Below, in pieces: positions 32,784-41,318 of a DNA stretch of 51,523 bases. The DNA comes from Streptomyces sp. Ru71 (lineage in GTDB: Bacteria > Actinomycetota > Actinomycetes > Streptomycetales > Streptomycetaceae), in contig NZ_PQSS01000055.1 in the NCBI RefSeq assembly GCF_002920535.1, forward strand, positions 1 to 51,523. The letters are read 5' to 3'. Position 1 is the stretch's first letter. Every line of letters begins with the position of its first letter. The notes beneath the pieces were generated by a model. The model did no database searches and had not been told where the DNA came from. It was given only the letters and a program-made list of their open reading frames with translations. The position numbers were made by a program, and so were the translations under genes.

Positions 32784-34136
32784 TCAGTCGGCCTTCCTGC
32801 CGAGGGTGAGCGCGGCCAGGGCGCCCACGAGCGGGAAGACGGCGACCAGGGCGAGGACGTCGGTGAGGTCGAGCGACTTCACCAGCGCGCCGGCGGTGGC
32901 GCTGCCGACGCCGCCGCCGACGAAGAAGCTGAGGTTGAGCAGGCCCATCGCGCCGCCGCGCAGGGCGGGTTCGACGCGGGCGGACATCAGGGCGGTGGTG
33001 ATGACCTGGGTGACGGCGAACGCGGCGAAGCCCAGGGAGGCGCCGACGACCGGGGGCGCCGGGTTGCCGGTGGCGGCGGTCAGGGCGACCACGGCGGCCA
33101 TGGCGAAGGCGATGCCGCTGAGCAGCAGCCGGCCGCCGCGGCCCCCGGCGACCCGTCCGGCGACCCGGGAGAGGACCGCGCCGAAGGCGGCGCCGGGCAG
33201 CAGCCAGGAGCCGACGGCCAGCACGCTCCAGCCGTGCTCGCGGACCAGGATCTGCGGTACGGCGTACATGGCGGCGAACAGACCGGCGTAGACGCCGACG
33301 CCGGTGAGCGCGGCCCGCAGGAAAGTCGCGTCCGTGACGAGCACGCGCGGCACGAACGACACCGGGTTGGTGCGGACCCGGGCGGTCAGCGCGGCGGCGG
33401 ACACCAGCAGGGCGACGGCCAGGGCGATCACCACGGGGGCGGTCAGGCCGAGCGCGTAGGACTGGATCAGCACCAGGAACGACATCGCAGCCACCGTGAG
33501 CAGGACCGCGCCGGGCAGGTCCAGCGTGCGGCCGCTGCCGCGCCTGAGCGAGGCGGGGCGCAGGCACAGGGGAACGGCGAGCAGGGACAGGGCGGGCAGG
33601 ACGAGGGTGACGCGCCAGGTCACCCACTCGGTGAACACGCCGCCGGCGAGGGTGGCGCTGGCCGAGAACACGGCCATGGTGGCGCCGAACCCGCCGAGCA
33701 CCTTGGGCCGGTCGGCCGGGTCGGCGGCGGCGGACAGCGCCAGCGCGCCGGAGGTCATGGCGCCGGAGCCGGAGGCGAGCACGAACCGGCCGACGACCAG
33801 GGTGCCGATGTTCGGGGCGAGCAGGCACACGACGGTGCCCAGGGCGAGGACCAGCGAGCCGAGCAGCAGGGAGGTGCGCAGGCCCCGGGAGTCGGCGAGC
33901 CGGCCGAACAGCGCGGTGCCGACGCCGAGGGCGAGGGCGTGCGCGGTGAGCACCCAGGCGGCGGCGGACGGGGTGGCGTGCAGGGAGGCGGCCACGTCGG
34001 GCAGGGCGACGCCCGCCGCGGTGACGCCGAAGACGGCGGGGCCGAACAGGGCCCCGTAGCGCAGTCCGGCGGAGCGGGCGCTGAGGACGAGCGGGGGCGG
34101 GCCGGCCGTGGTGGTCACGGCCTGTTCAGTGGTCAT
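32784..34136 (-). CDS. MFS transporter (drug-efflux type)
   Basis: 450 residues with 14 or so hydrophobic segments and the MFS loop LFGRLADSRGLR after TM2; an Arg-rich loop at about 205. Resembles DHA2-type efflux pumps. Likely exports the pathway product or a toxic aminophenol, complementing the aromatic-acid MFS of this cluster. ATG 34136 with GAGGA 6 bases upstream, 44 bases after the FAD oxidase gene, so the two are probably cotranscribed. Confidence 0.82.
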   Translation of the reverse strand: MTTEQAVTTTAGPPPLVLSARSAGLRYGALFGPAVFGVTAAGVALPDVAASLHATPSAAAWVLTAHALALGVGTALFGRLADSRGLRTSLLLGSLVLALGTVVCLLAPNIGTLVVGRFVLASGSGAMTSGALALSAAADPADRPKVLGGFGATMAVFSASATLAGGVFTEWVTWRVTLVLPALSLLAVPLCLRPASLRRGSGRTLDLPGAVLLTVAAMSFLVLIQSYALGLTAPVVIALAVALLVSAAALTARVRTNPVSFVPRVLVTDATFLRAALTGVGVYAGLFAAMYAVPQILVREHGWSVLAVGSWLLPGAAFGAVLSRVAGRVAGGRGGRLLLSGIAFAMAAVVALTAATGNPAPPVVGASLGFAAFAVTQVITTALMSARVEPALRGGAMGLLNLSFFVGGGVGSATAGALVKSLDLTDVLALVAVFPLVGALAALTLGRKAD

Positions 34137-34180
34137 GGGTTTCCTCACAGGAGAGCGGAAGAGTCAGGGGTGAGGGGGGA

Positions 34181-35557
34181 TCAGGGCAGCTCGGGTCGCA
34201 GGGCGATGCCGCGGCGGAAGAGGTTCTTCGGGTCGTAGGCGTCCTTCGCGCGGCACAGCCGGGCGTACGTCTGCGGGTCGTAGCAGTCGGCGGCGGTGTC
34301 CGCGGCGTCCGGCCCGGCGAGGAAGTTCAGGTAGCGCCGGCCGGTGCCCCAGGGCGCGAGCGGGCGAAGGACGCGGTCGGCGCGGCCGGGCAGCGACAGG
34401 GTGGACAGGGTGAAGGCGCCGTCCCGGTTGCCGACGGCGTTGGGCACGGCGGGCGGCCGGGCCAGGGCGCCGCCCAGGTGGCGCAGTTCCACCATCGGGT
34501 CGGTGCAGTCGGCGTCCGGCCCGGCCACGGTGAGCAGGGCGTCCAGGGCGGCGTCGTCCAGGTCGCGCAGCACGATGTTGCGCTCGTGGTAGGGCAGGGG
34601 CTCGGTGGGGTCCTGGTGGATGTCCGCGACGGAGGCGTACGGCATCTCGCCGACGGTGTCGCACAGCGTGGTGCCGGCCGCGCGCAGCGGCCGGACCAGT
34701 GCCTCGCCCTCGTCGGCCGGGCCGGTGGAGGCGATGCGGACGTGGACGGCCAGTGCTCCGCTCGGATGGCCGGGCACGCCGGGAAGCTCGGGCAGCCGCA
34801 GCAGGGCCACGGAGGACGTCATGGACTCGGGCACCTCCCGTGTCCAGTCCCGCCAGGCGCGCAGCACGGCGGGTGCCTGGTCGCCGGGGAAGTACAGGCC
34901 GCCGCCGTAGAGGCGGGCCACCGGCATCAGGCGGAACTCCAGGGAGGTGACGATGCCGAAGTTGCCCTTGCCGCCGCGCACGGCCCAGAACAGCTCGCCG
35001 TCCTGCTGCGGGGTGACCGTGCGGTGTTCGGCGTCGGCGGTGACGATCCGGAAGGAGGTGACGTGGTCGGCGGCGTAGCCGTACTGCCGGCCGAGCGGGC
35101 CGAGGCCGCCGCCCAGGGTGTAGCCGACGACGCCGACCAGCGGGGAGGAGCCGTTGAGCGGGGCCAGGCCGTGCCGGGCGGCGGCCGCGATGACCTGATG
35201 CCACTGGGCGCCGGCCTCGACGCGGGCGGTGCGGGCCGCGGGGTCGACGCGGACGGCGTTCATCCGGCGGGTGCCGATGAGCAGGGCCCGTTCGTCGGGG
35301 GCAGCGATGCCGTGCCCGGTGGCCTGTACGCCGACCGGCAGGCCCAGCGCGTCGGCGAACCGGACGGCGGCGCTGACGTCCTCCTCGCGGGCCGCCGCGA
35401 CCAGTACGGCGGGACGGTGGCGGGCGATCAGGTTGAAGCCGGCGAGCTCGGCCTCGTAGCCGGGGTCGTCCGGGAGCAGTACCTCGCCCTTGAGCTGGCC
35501 GGCGAGGCCGTCCAGGGCGCTGTCCTCGACGGGTGAGTGCTGCGGCAAGCGTGCCAC
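34181..35557 (-). CDS. BBE-like FAD-linked oxidase
   Basis: 458 residues. VAO/PCMH-type FAD domain: VGVQATGHGI with the His expected to bind FAD covalently (6-S-cysteinyl partner lost, see below), GSSPLVGVVGYTLGGGLG, then substrate domain and C-terminal BBE segment YLNFLAG...YDPKNLF. In berberine bridge enzymes a Cys precedes the VGxxGxxLGGG stretch; here it is Ser, so attachment is probably by one bond only. GTG start with GGAAGGG upstream. No equivalent step is required in the grixazone scheme as I know it, so substrate is open. Possibly oxidises an aldehyde, alcohol or aminophenol intermediate. Confidence 0.8.
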   Translation of the reverse strand: MARLPQHSPVEDSALDGLAGQLKGEVLLPDDPGYEAELAGFNLIARHRPAVLVAAAREEDVSAAVRFADALGLPVGVQATGHGIAAPDERALLIGTRRMNAVRVDPAARTARVEAGAQWHQVIAAAARHGLAPLNGSSPLVGVVGYTLGGGLGPLGRQYGYAADHVTSFRIVTADAEHRTVTPQQDGELFWAVRGGKGNFGIVTSLEFRLMPVARLYGGGLYFPGDQAPAVLRAWRDWTREVPESMTSSVALLRLPELPGVPGHPSGALAVHVRIASTGPADEGEALVRPLRAAGTTLCDTVGEMPYASVADIHQDPTEPLPYHERNIVLRDLDDAALDALLTVAGPDADCTDPMVELRHLGGALARPPAVPNAVGNRDGAFTLSTLSLPGRADRVLRPLAPWGTGRRYLNFLAGPDAADTAADCYDPQTYARLCRAKDAYDPKNLFRRGIALRPELP

Positions 35558-35668
35558 GGGCGGTCCCTTCCTGTGCGTGCGGCCAGTCGCGCCGCGTTGA
35601 CGACACAGGCGAGTGTTCCGGCCGCCCGGTGCGGCCCCCATCCCCTTCCGGCGAGGGAGTTCACGACG

Positions 35669-35696
35669 CGGCGCCCCCTCATTCGAGGGGGCGCCG
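35669..35696 (-). terminator. Terminator downstream of the SARP gene
   Basis: Perfect 12-bp stem (CGGCGCCCCCTC / GAGGGGGCGCCG), ATTC loop, 9 bases past the SARP stop. It separates the regulator unit from the FAD oxidase/MFS unit, whose promoter should lie in 35558-35668. Confidence 0.75.
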
Positions 35697-35704
35697 ACGG
35701 TGGT

Positions 35705-36571
35705 TCAGCCCCCGTAGGAGGCGGTGGGCCGGCTCGCGAGGTCGTCCGGGCAGAAGGGGAACGCGCCGCTCCCGCCGCTGCGGTCGGCCGCGCCGCCGAG
35801 GATGAACCGCTCCAGTGCCTGGAGCCGTTCCCCGGGCTCGATGGCGAGTTCCTCGCGGAAGCGCCGGTGGGTGTCCCGGTACAGCGCCAGCGCGTCGGCC
35901 GTACGGCCGGAGCGGTACAGGGCGATCATCAGCTGGGCGACGAGCGTCTCCCGGAACGGGTGCTCGGTGACGTTGTGGGTCAGCTCCCCGAGGATGCCGC
36001 GGTGGCCGCCGAGCTGTAACTCCAGCTCGAAGCAATCCTCCAGGGCGGAGTGGTAGTCCTCGTGGTACTTCAGGGACACCGCGTCCAGCAGGGCGCTGCC
36101 CAGTCCCGCGCCGAGCGGGCCGCGCCACAGGGCCAGCGCGTCCCGGTAGAGCAGCGCCGCGGCCGTGCCGGGCGAGCGGTGGGCCTCGGCGCGGGCCTGG
36201 GCGAGCGTCCGGGTGAACCGGATCAGGTCGACGTCGTCCTCGCTGACCCGCAGTTGGTAGCCCGTGCGGTGCGTCTCGATGACGGCGGGCACGTCACCGG
36301 CGCAGAACTGCCGTCGCAGGGACGACACACAGATCCTTATCTGGCTGCGTGCGGTCACCGGCGGCGCGTCGTCCCATATCCCGCGGATCAGGCGCTCGAC
36401 GTCGACCACCCGATTGCTTTCCAGGAGCAGCATGATCAGAAGAATGCGCTGCCGGTTTCCACTGAGCTTCACTTCCCCCTTGGCGCCGTGCACGACAAGA
36501 GGCCCGAGTACCTGAAATGTGGGCCGCCTACTCAAGATCTCCCCCATGATCTTCGTCGGCGGCGTGGTCAT
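35705..36571 (-). CDS. SARP-family transcriptional activator with a TTA codon
   Basis: 288 residues from ATG 36571 (TTG 36586 and ATG 36547 are open alternatives). OmpR-type winged helix at about 15-95 (FQVLGPLVVHGAKGEVKLSG, RSQIRICVSSLRRQF, THRTGYQL), then a bacterial transcriptional activation (BTAD) domain with the LYRDTHRRFREELAIEPG motif. It probably activates the cluster, as griR-type SARPs do for grixazone. Leu185 is encoded by TTA (complement 36017-36019), so translation should depend on the bldA tRNA and be delayed to late growth. It follows the F420-type gene by 19 bases. Confidence 0.88.
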   Translation of the reverse strand: MTTPPTKIMGEILSRRPTFQVLGPLVVHGAKGEVKLSGNRQRILLIMLLLESNRVVDVERLIRGIWDDAPPVTARSQIRICVSSLRRQFCAGDVPAVIETHRTGYQLRVSEDDVDLIRFTRTLAQARAEAHRSPGTAAALLYRDALALWRGPLGAGLGSALLDAVSLKYHEDYHSALEDCFELELQLGGHRGILGELTHNVTEHPFRETLVAQLMIALYRSGRTADALALYRDTHRRFREELAIEPGERLQALERFILGGAADRSGGSGAFPFCPDDLASRPTASYGG

Positions 36572-36590
36572 TCGCCGCCTGTTCAACAGC

Positions 36591-37211
36591 TCACCAGCTG
36601 GGCAGGAACTTTAGCCCCCATCCTTCAACCGCTGCCAACTGGTGACTGATTTCACTGCCCAGACGCACCATTTCGTCGAGCAATCGCGCGCGGTCCAGGC
36701 CGCCCGCGTCCAGCGCCCGCAAACCGGAGCGATTCGCCAGCTCGATCACCCGTACTTTGGCGTTCTCGTCGTCGGACGCCACGAAGACATCGACGGGTTG
36801 CTCGTCGATGTCCCCGCGGAAGATCGACTCGGCGTCGCCCGCCGCGCACGCACGCACCCATCTGGCCTGGGGGTACGCGGTGACCAGGTCGCGCATCCGC
36901 CCGTCGAGCGGAGACCGGCCCGGCGGCGCGGTGACATCGACGAGGATCTTCCCGTCCGGTTCTTCACTCAACATTTGCAGAAAGCACACAGACTCATGAC
37001 GGTTCAGCGCGAGGATCACGAATTCTGGCCGAAACGCCACAGTCGGTGACGTGGCGACGACGCCGCCGGGCGCACCCGCGGCGGCCTCCACGGCCACCTC
37101 CCGGGCCCGGCCCTCCGCGGGGTCGGCCAGCAGGACGTGCGCGCCCGCGAGTGCCGCGCGGCGTGCCATCGCCCTGCCCATGTCGCCGGCCCCGATGATT
37201 CCCACCTTCAT
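36591..37211 (-). CDS. NADPH-dependent F420 reductase-like protein
   Basis: 206 residues, Rossmann motif MKVGIIGAGDMGRAMARRA at the N-terminus, then LILALNRHES-type strand and LVDVTAPPGRS. Family members (NpdG, and NAD(P)-binding domain proteins of the pyrroline-5-carboxylate reductase type) transfer hydride between F420 and NADP; many small members are only loosely assigned. Upstream of the SARP with a 19-base gap, so cotranscribed. Its role in the aminophenol pathway is unknown. Confidence 0.75.
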   Translation of the reverse strand: MKVGIIGAGDMGRAMARRAALAGAHVLLADPAEGRAREVAVEAAAGAPGGVVATSPTVAFRPEFVILALNRHESVCFLQMLSEEPDGKILVDVTAPPGRSPLDGRMRDLVTAYPQARWVRACAAGDAESIFRGDIDEQPVDVFVASDDENAKVRVIELANRSGLRALDAGGLDRARLLDEMVRLGSEISHQLAAVEGWGLKFLPSW

Positions 37212-37458
37212 ATCTCGCTCGACTCCTCGTCACGGACCTGCGGCCCCCCACCTCGTCCCCTCGTCGAGGCCGCTGCGGGCCGGGGGCGCGGGACGCCGGG
37301 CCGGACCGCCACCGCAGATGCTGGCGCCGCCGGACCGCGGCCGCATCCCCGCATTCGCGGGGTTCCGGGCCGGTGCGCCCGTGCCGCCAAGCGGCCGGCC
37401 GCACCCCCCCCTCAAACGTGGGGTTGGCCCGCCCCGCCCGGGCTGGAAGGATCGGAAC

Positions 37459-38580
37459 GTGACCAGTGCCTCGCGTATCGAGACCGGCCGTACGGAACTG
37501 CTCGCGCGCGCCGCCAAGAGCTCCGACCCGCTCGCCCTGTTCGCGCAGGCCTCGCAGCACCTGCGCAGGCTGCTGCCGTACGACGCCGCCGTGTGGCGGG
37601 CCACCGACCCGCACACCGGGATGATGTCGGCGCCGATCCGCGCGGAGAACCTGGACGAGACCGGCTGTGCCGTCTACTGGGAGAGCGAGCTGTTCACGGA
37701 GAACGTGAACCTCTTCCGCGACCTGGCCCAGGCACCGGTCCCGGTCGCCGGGCTGCGGGAGACGACCGGCGACCTGCCGGCCCGCAGCAGCCTGTACCAG
37801 GCGTTCATGAAGCCGCGCGGGCTCCAGGACGAACTGCGCGCGGTGCTGCGCGTCGGAGGCCGGCCGCACGGGCACATCAGCCTCTTCCGGGCGGCCGGCC
37901 GGCCCGCGTTCGGACCGGCCGAGACCCGGCTGGTGGAGAGCCTGGTGACCCCGCTGGCGAAGAAGCTGCGCTCGTTCGCGGGGGCCGCCCCGCACTCCCT
38001 GCCGGACGCCCCGCACGGGCCCGGCCTGCTGCTGTTCGACGCGTCCGGGGCGCTGATGTCGGCCAACGACGACGCCCGCGCCCATCTGGAGGACCTGCCC
38101 GACGCGCCCGCCGCGCCGGCCGCGGGCGGGCTGCGGGTGCCGGCCTGGGTGCAGTCCACCGCGCTGAAGGCCCGCGCCATCTCCGAGGAGCGCGACCGCG
38201 GCCACGCGCGGGTACGGGTCCGCTCGCGCAGCGGCCGCTGGCTGGTGTGCCACGCCTCCTGCCTGCGCGAGCCGAACGGTTCTCTCGGCCCGTCGGCCGT
38301 GGTCATCGAACCGGCGAAGACCTCCGAGATAGTCCCTTTGATCGTCGACGCCTACGAACTGACCGACCGGGAGACGGAAGTGACCGGCTGTATCGCCCGC
38401 GGGCTGTCCACGGGGCAGATCGCGGAGCAGTTGCTGCTGTCGCCGCACACGGTCCGCGACTACATCAAATCCGTCTTCGAGAAGGTCGGGGTCTCCAGTC
38501 GCGGCGAACTGGTGGGGAAGTTGTTCACGGAGTACTACGCGCCTTATGCGGAACCCGGCATTCTCCGGGTCCACGACTAA
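37459..38580 (+). CDS. LuxR-family regulator with GAF/PAS-like sensory region
   Basis: 373 residues, GTG start with GGAAGG 8 bases upstream. A GAF-like region at about 15-175, a PAS-like region at about 195-290 (LLLFDASGALMSANDDARAH), and a LuxR HTH at about 300-360 (YELTDRETEVTGCIARGLST, then QIAEQLLLSPHTVRDYIKSVFEKV). Regulators of this layout often sense a small molecule, but no ligand is evident. Divergent from the F420-type gene over 247 bases, a position suited to cluster regulation. No TTA codon seen. Confidence 0.85.
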   Translation: MTSASRIETGRTELLARAAKSSDPLALFAQASQHLRRLLPYDAAVWRATDPHTGMMSAPIRAENLDETGCAVYWESELFTENVNLFRDLAQAPVPVAGLRETTGDLPARSSLYQAFMKPRGLQDELRAVLRVGGRPHGHISLFRAAGRPAFGPAETRLVESLVTPLAKKLRSFAGAAPHSLPDAPHGPGLLLFDASGALMSANDDARAHLEDLPDAPAAPAAGGLRVPAWVQSTALKARAISEERDRGHARVRVRSRSGRWLVCHASCLREPNGSLGPSAVVIEPAKTSEIVPLIVDAYELTDRETEVTGCIARGLSTGQIAEQLLLSPHTVRDYIKSVFEKVGVSSRGELVGKLFTEYYAPYAEPGILRVHD

Positions 38581-38683
38581 TTCCCGGGGTATTTCCGCTT
38601 CCCTCTCCGCACCCCTCCGTCCGCCGTAAAACCTTTCACCGAACCTTTTTCTGATTCAACGAAAGGCGCTCTTCCCCCGGCTG

Positions 38684-39826
38684 TCAGGAAACGGTCGTGG
38701 CGTAGGAGCTGAGCAGGTTGAAGTTCTGCACGTACGCGTCGTGCGGGGCGTCGCCCTCCAGACGCAGCAGCGCCTCGTCGTTGTCCCGCAGGGAGGACTC
38801 GTCGAGGTTGTGCGAGCCGGTGAAGGTCCACTTGGTGTCGGGGTGGCCGGCGTAGTTGCCCTCGATCGTGAAGTACTTGGAGTGCACCAGGTAGCCGTCG
38901 GTGGTGTTCAGCTTCTTCAGCGAGAGGTTGGCGTGGCCCTTGAGGGTGGCCTCGTCGTTGCTGTTGGCGTACACGATCTGCACCGAGCAGCCCTGGCCGG
39001 CCAGGTTGACCAGCGCCTGGGCGACCGCGTCGCGGTGCAGGGCGAAGGCGGCGACGCGCACGACGGACTTGTGCGTGGAGGTGCCGACGGTCGTGTTGCC
39101 CGGGCAGGAGACGTTGTTGAGGATGTCGACCACGACGTCGCCGGTGGACTGCGGGAAGAAGTAGTACTTCTCGGTGCCGACCTTGGCGGTCGTGTAGTAG
39201 TTGCTGGTGCGGTTCTCGGCGGCGAGGTCGTTGAAGTAGTTGACGTACGCCGTGTACAGCTCGGTGTTGCCGACCACGGTGTAGGCGTTGTTGAAGTACT
39301 TGTCGACGTTCAGCGAGGTCTGGTTGGCGGAGGCCTGGATGACCACGTCCTCGGCCACGCCCGCGTCGCCGATGCGGGAGAACGTGAAGAACTTGTTGTG
39401 GTTGATCGGGTTGGTGCCGCCCGTGGCGATGCAGGCGCCCTGGCTGCCGCACACGTGCACCCAGGAGGTCGCCGACATGGAGGTGCCCAGCTCGGCCTTG
39501 AGGCTCGCCACGGCGGCCGAGTCGGCGTACTGCGCGTCCAGCACGACGCGGATGTCGACGCCGCGCTGGTGGGCGCGGATCAGGGCGTCGGCGTAGTCCT
39601 GGTCCTTCAGCGCGTACATGCTGGCGCGGATCAGGCGGCCGGGCTGGGTGTTGTCGATCGCCTTGATGATGTGGTCCTTGACGGCGTTCTGTTCGGCCGT
39701 CGTGCCCTTGGGGTTGTTGAACACCGCGCCGGTCACGATGGGCGCGTCGACCGCGCTGGAGACACCGGTGGTCGGCAGGAACATGGTGGTGGCCAGAAGG
39801 GTCGTCACGAGCAGGCGCTTGCGCAC
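38684..39826 (-). CDS. Secreted phospholipase D-like protein
   Basis: 380 residues. Sec signal (MRKRLLVTTLLATTMFLPTTGVSSA). Two HKD-type motifs: INHNKFFTFSR (H143, K145) and LVHSKYFTIEGN (H315, K317) with GSHNLD completing the second; the acidic residue of the first motif is not obvious. Endonuclease-type PLD domains or secreted phosphodiesterases share this layout; substrate unknown. GTG start with GAGGAG 7 bases upstream. Lies just beyond the aminophenol cluster, probably core sequence. Confidence 0.83.
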   Translation of the reverse strand: MRKRLLVTTLLATTMFLPTTGVSSAVDAPIVTGAVFNNPKGTTAEQNAVKDHIIKAIDNTQPGRLIRASMYALKDQDYADALIRAHQRGVDIRVVLDAQYADSAAVASLKAELGTSMSATSWVHVCGSQGACIATGGTNPINHNKFFTFSRIGDAGVAEDVVIQASANQTSLNVDKYFNNAYTVVGNTELYTAYVNYFNDLAAENRTSNYYTTAKVGTEKYYFFPQSTGDVVVDILNNVSCPGNTTVGTSTHKSVVRVAAFALHRDAVAQALVNLAGQGCSVQIVYANSNDEATLKGHANLSLKKLNTTDGYLVHSKYFTIEGNYAGHPDTKWTFTGSHNLDESSLRDNDEALLRLEGDAPHDAYVQNFNLLSSYATTVS

Positions 39827-39948
39827 GCGGGGGCTCCTCGAAGATCGTCGCGGATGCGGGCACCAGATGAGACCACACTTCTCCACGTCTTCGCCATGCT
39901 CATGACTGTGAGGTGGGAGACGGTCCGTCAGGGGTGACGGACGGCCCG

Positions 39949-40305
39949 TCAGTCGCCGGTGAAACGGATGCGATGGTCGCCCTCCGGCGCCGCCACGCAC
40001 CGCCGCGCCCACGCGCCGAGCGTCTCCAGCACCGTCGCCTCCGACGGCGTGAGGTCGCCGGCGTCGACCCGGTCGAGGTCCGCGAGCAGCAGCTCGCACC
40101 AGTAGGCGTCGAAGACGTGGTCGGCGTAGGGGTCGAGGCGGGCCGTCGTCGGCAACCGGTCGCGGCCCTGGCGGTCCACCAGGCGGGCGATCTCGCCGTC
40201 CTCGATCAGGAGGTCCAGGACCTCCTCCCGGTGTCGCTTGCGTCCGGCCTTCGCCGCCTTGGCCTGAGCCGGCGCGTATCTGACGAGTTCGATGGTGAAG
40301 CCCAT
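39949..40305 (-). CDS. Small protein of unknown function
   Basis: 118 residues, ATG start, no clear ribosome site. N-terminus MGFTIELVRYAPAQAKAAKAGRK, an acidic helix EEVLDLLIEDGEIARLVDRQ, then a compact Trp/Leu/Glu-rich C-terminal half. No membrane segment, no motif I recognise. Codon use is ordinary for the region. Transcribed in the direction of the PLD gene with a 122-base gap, and divergent from the secreted protein gene on its other side. Confidence 0.6.
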   Translation of the reverse strand: MGFTIELVRYAPAQAKAAKAGRKRHREEVLDLLIEDGEIARLVDRQGRDRLPTTARLDPYADHVFDAYWCELLLADLDRVDAGDLTPSEATVLETLGAWARRCVAAPEGDHRIRFTGD

Positions 40306-40655
40306 GGGTGGCCGTTTCGGTGAGGGAACCGCAGCACGCCGGCTTCGGTACGACGGCGACGCCGCCCGCCACCAGTGTGCTGTCCACCGGCCGACCGGTG
40401 CGGTGCTCGGCGCACGCCTGTGACCGAACCGTGCCCGCTCCCCCGTTCACACAGGTGGGCCACGCCCATCCGGTGCTCTTCGCCGGCCGGCTCGATCCCC
40501 CCGGTGACCTGCTGAAACAGCGTCGGGGGCGGACTGTGCGGCTCCCTGACGACACCCGTTCGGCGTGCTTTTGACGAGCTCTCAGGAAGCGGACGCGGCG
40601 CGCTGCGACTTACCTCGGAAGGGCAGGGGCAACCGATCCGCTCGAAGGAGCACCG
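40306..40655. other. Intergenic gap without a recognisable gene
   Basis: 350 bases between the divergent genes at 39949-40305 and 40656-41177. Codon bias is poor in all frames. It contains GTGACC- and TTTGAC-like sequences but no promoter I would call, and AAGGAGCACCG directly before the secreted-protein ATG (a good ribosome site, 40645-40655). Confidence 0.5.
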
Positions 40656-41177
40656 ATGCGACGCACCGCCCGCGCGCTGACCGCAGCCGCGTTCGCCGCC
40701 GCCGCCCTGGGCGCACTCGCCGCGCCCGGTCACGCGGCCGACACCGGCGCCCTCCAGGTGTACCCGACCACCGCGGTGCCCGGCGCCGACGTCACGGTGA
40801 ACACCGCGGCGTGCGGCGACGGCAACGCCGCGACGGGCGACGCCGGCGCGGTCGGCGCGGGCAGGTTCACGCTGGCGCCCAGCACGCACGAGGGCGAGGC
40901 GATCGGGCAGTTCCGGGTGCCGCCGAGCGCGCAGCCGGGGACGTACGAGATCGTCGCCACCTGCGCCGAGGGCGGCCGCGTCGTCCGCGGTGACCTGGTG
41001 GTGGCGCTGGACGCCGGGCGCGGGCAGTTGCAGCCGCACGGCAGTGTGAAGACGGGGGTCGGCGGAGCCCTGGGCCCCGACCCCGTACAGACCGCGGCAG
41101 GCGTGGCGGCTCTCGCCGTCGCCGCCGCGGGCGGTACCTGGCTCCTGCATCGCCGGGCGAGAGGCGACGGGATCTGA
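40656..41177 (+). CDS. Secreted/wall-type protein next to a class F sortase
   Basis: 173 residues. Sec signal (MRRTARALTAAAFAAAALGA...GHAAD), an Ig-like beta-rich middle (about 33-130; two Cys), a short linker GQLQPHGSVKTGVGGALG, one C-terminal membrane helix and a basic tail RRARGDGI. This tripartite signal/linker/TM/basic-tail layout is that of sortase substrates, but no LPxTG or LAxTG is present. AAGGAG ribosome site. The sortase gene follows 141 bases later on the same strand, so a functional pairing is plausible. Confidence 0.7.
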   Translation: MRRTARALTAAAFAAAALGALAAPGHAADTGALQVYPTTAVPGADVTVNTAACGDGNAATGDAGAVGAGRFTLAPSTHEGEAIGQFRVPPSAQPGTYEIVATCAEGGRVVRGDLVVALDAGRGQLQPHGSVKTGVGGALGPDPVQTAAGVAALAVAAAGGTWLLHRRARGDGI

Positions 41178-41318
41178 CGGACACCCTCCGCTGTCCGTCC
41201 GCCGGTACCGCGGGTCCCTCCCCCTCCGGGTCCGACGCCCCTCGCGGCCCGGAGGGGGGCACGGGGCCGCCACAGCTCCGGGCGGCTCAAGCAGCCGTCC
41301 ACGTCGAGAGGGGTCACC

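Noticed and set aside
37347..37362. Hairpin CCCCGC-ATTC-GCGGGG upstream of the LuxR gene as an operator
   Set aside because: Short GC hairpins are expected by chance in this composition; no second copy seen.
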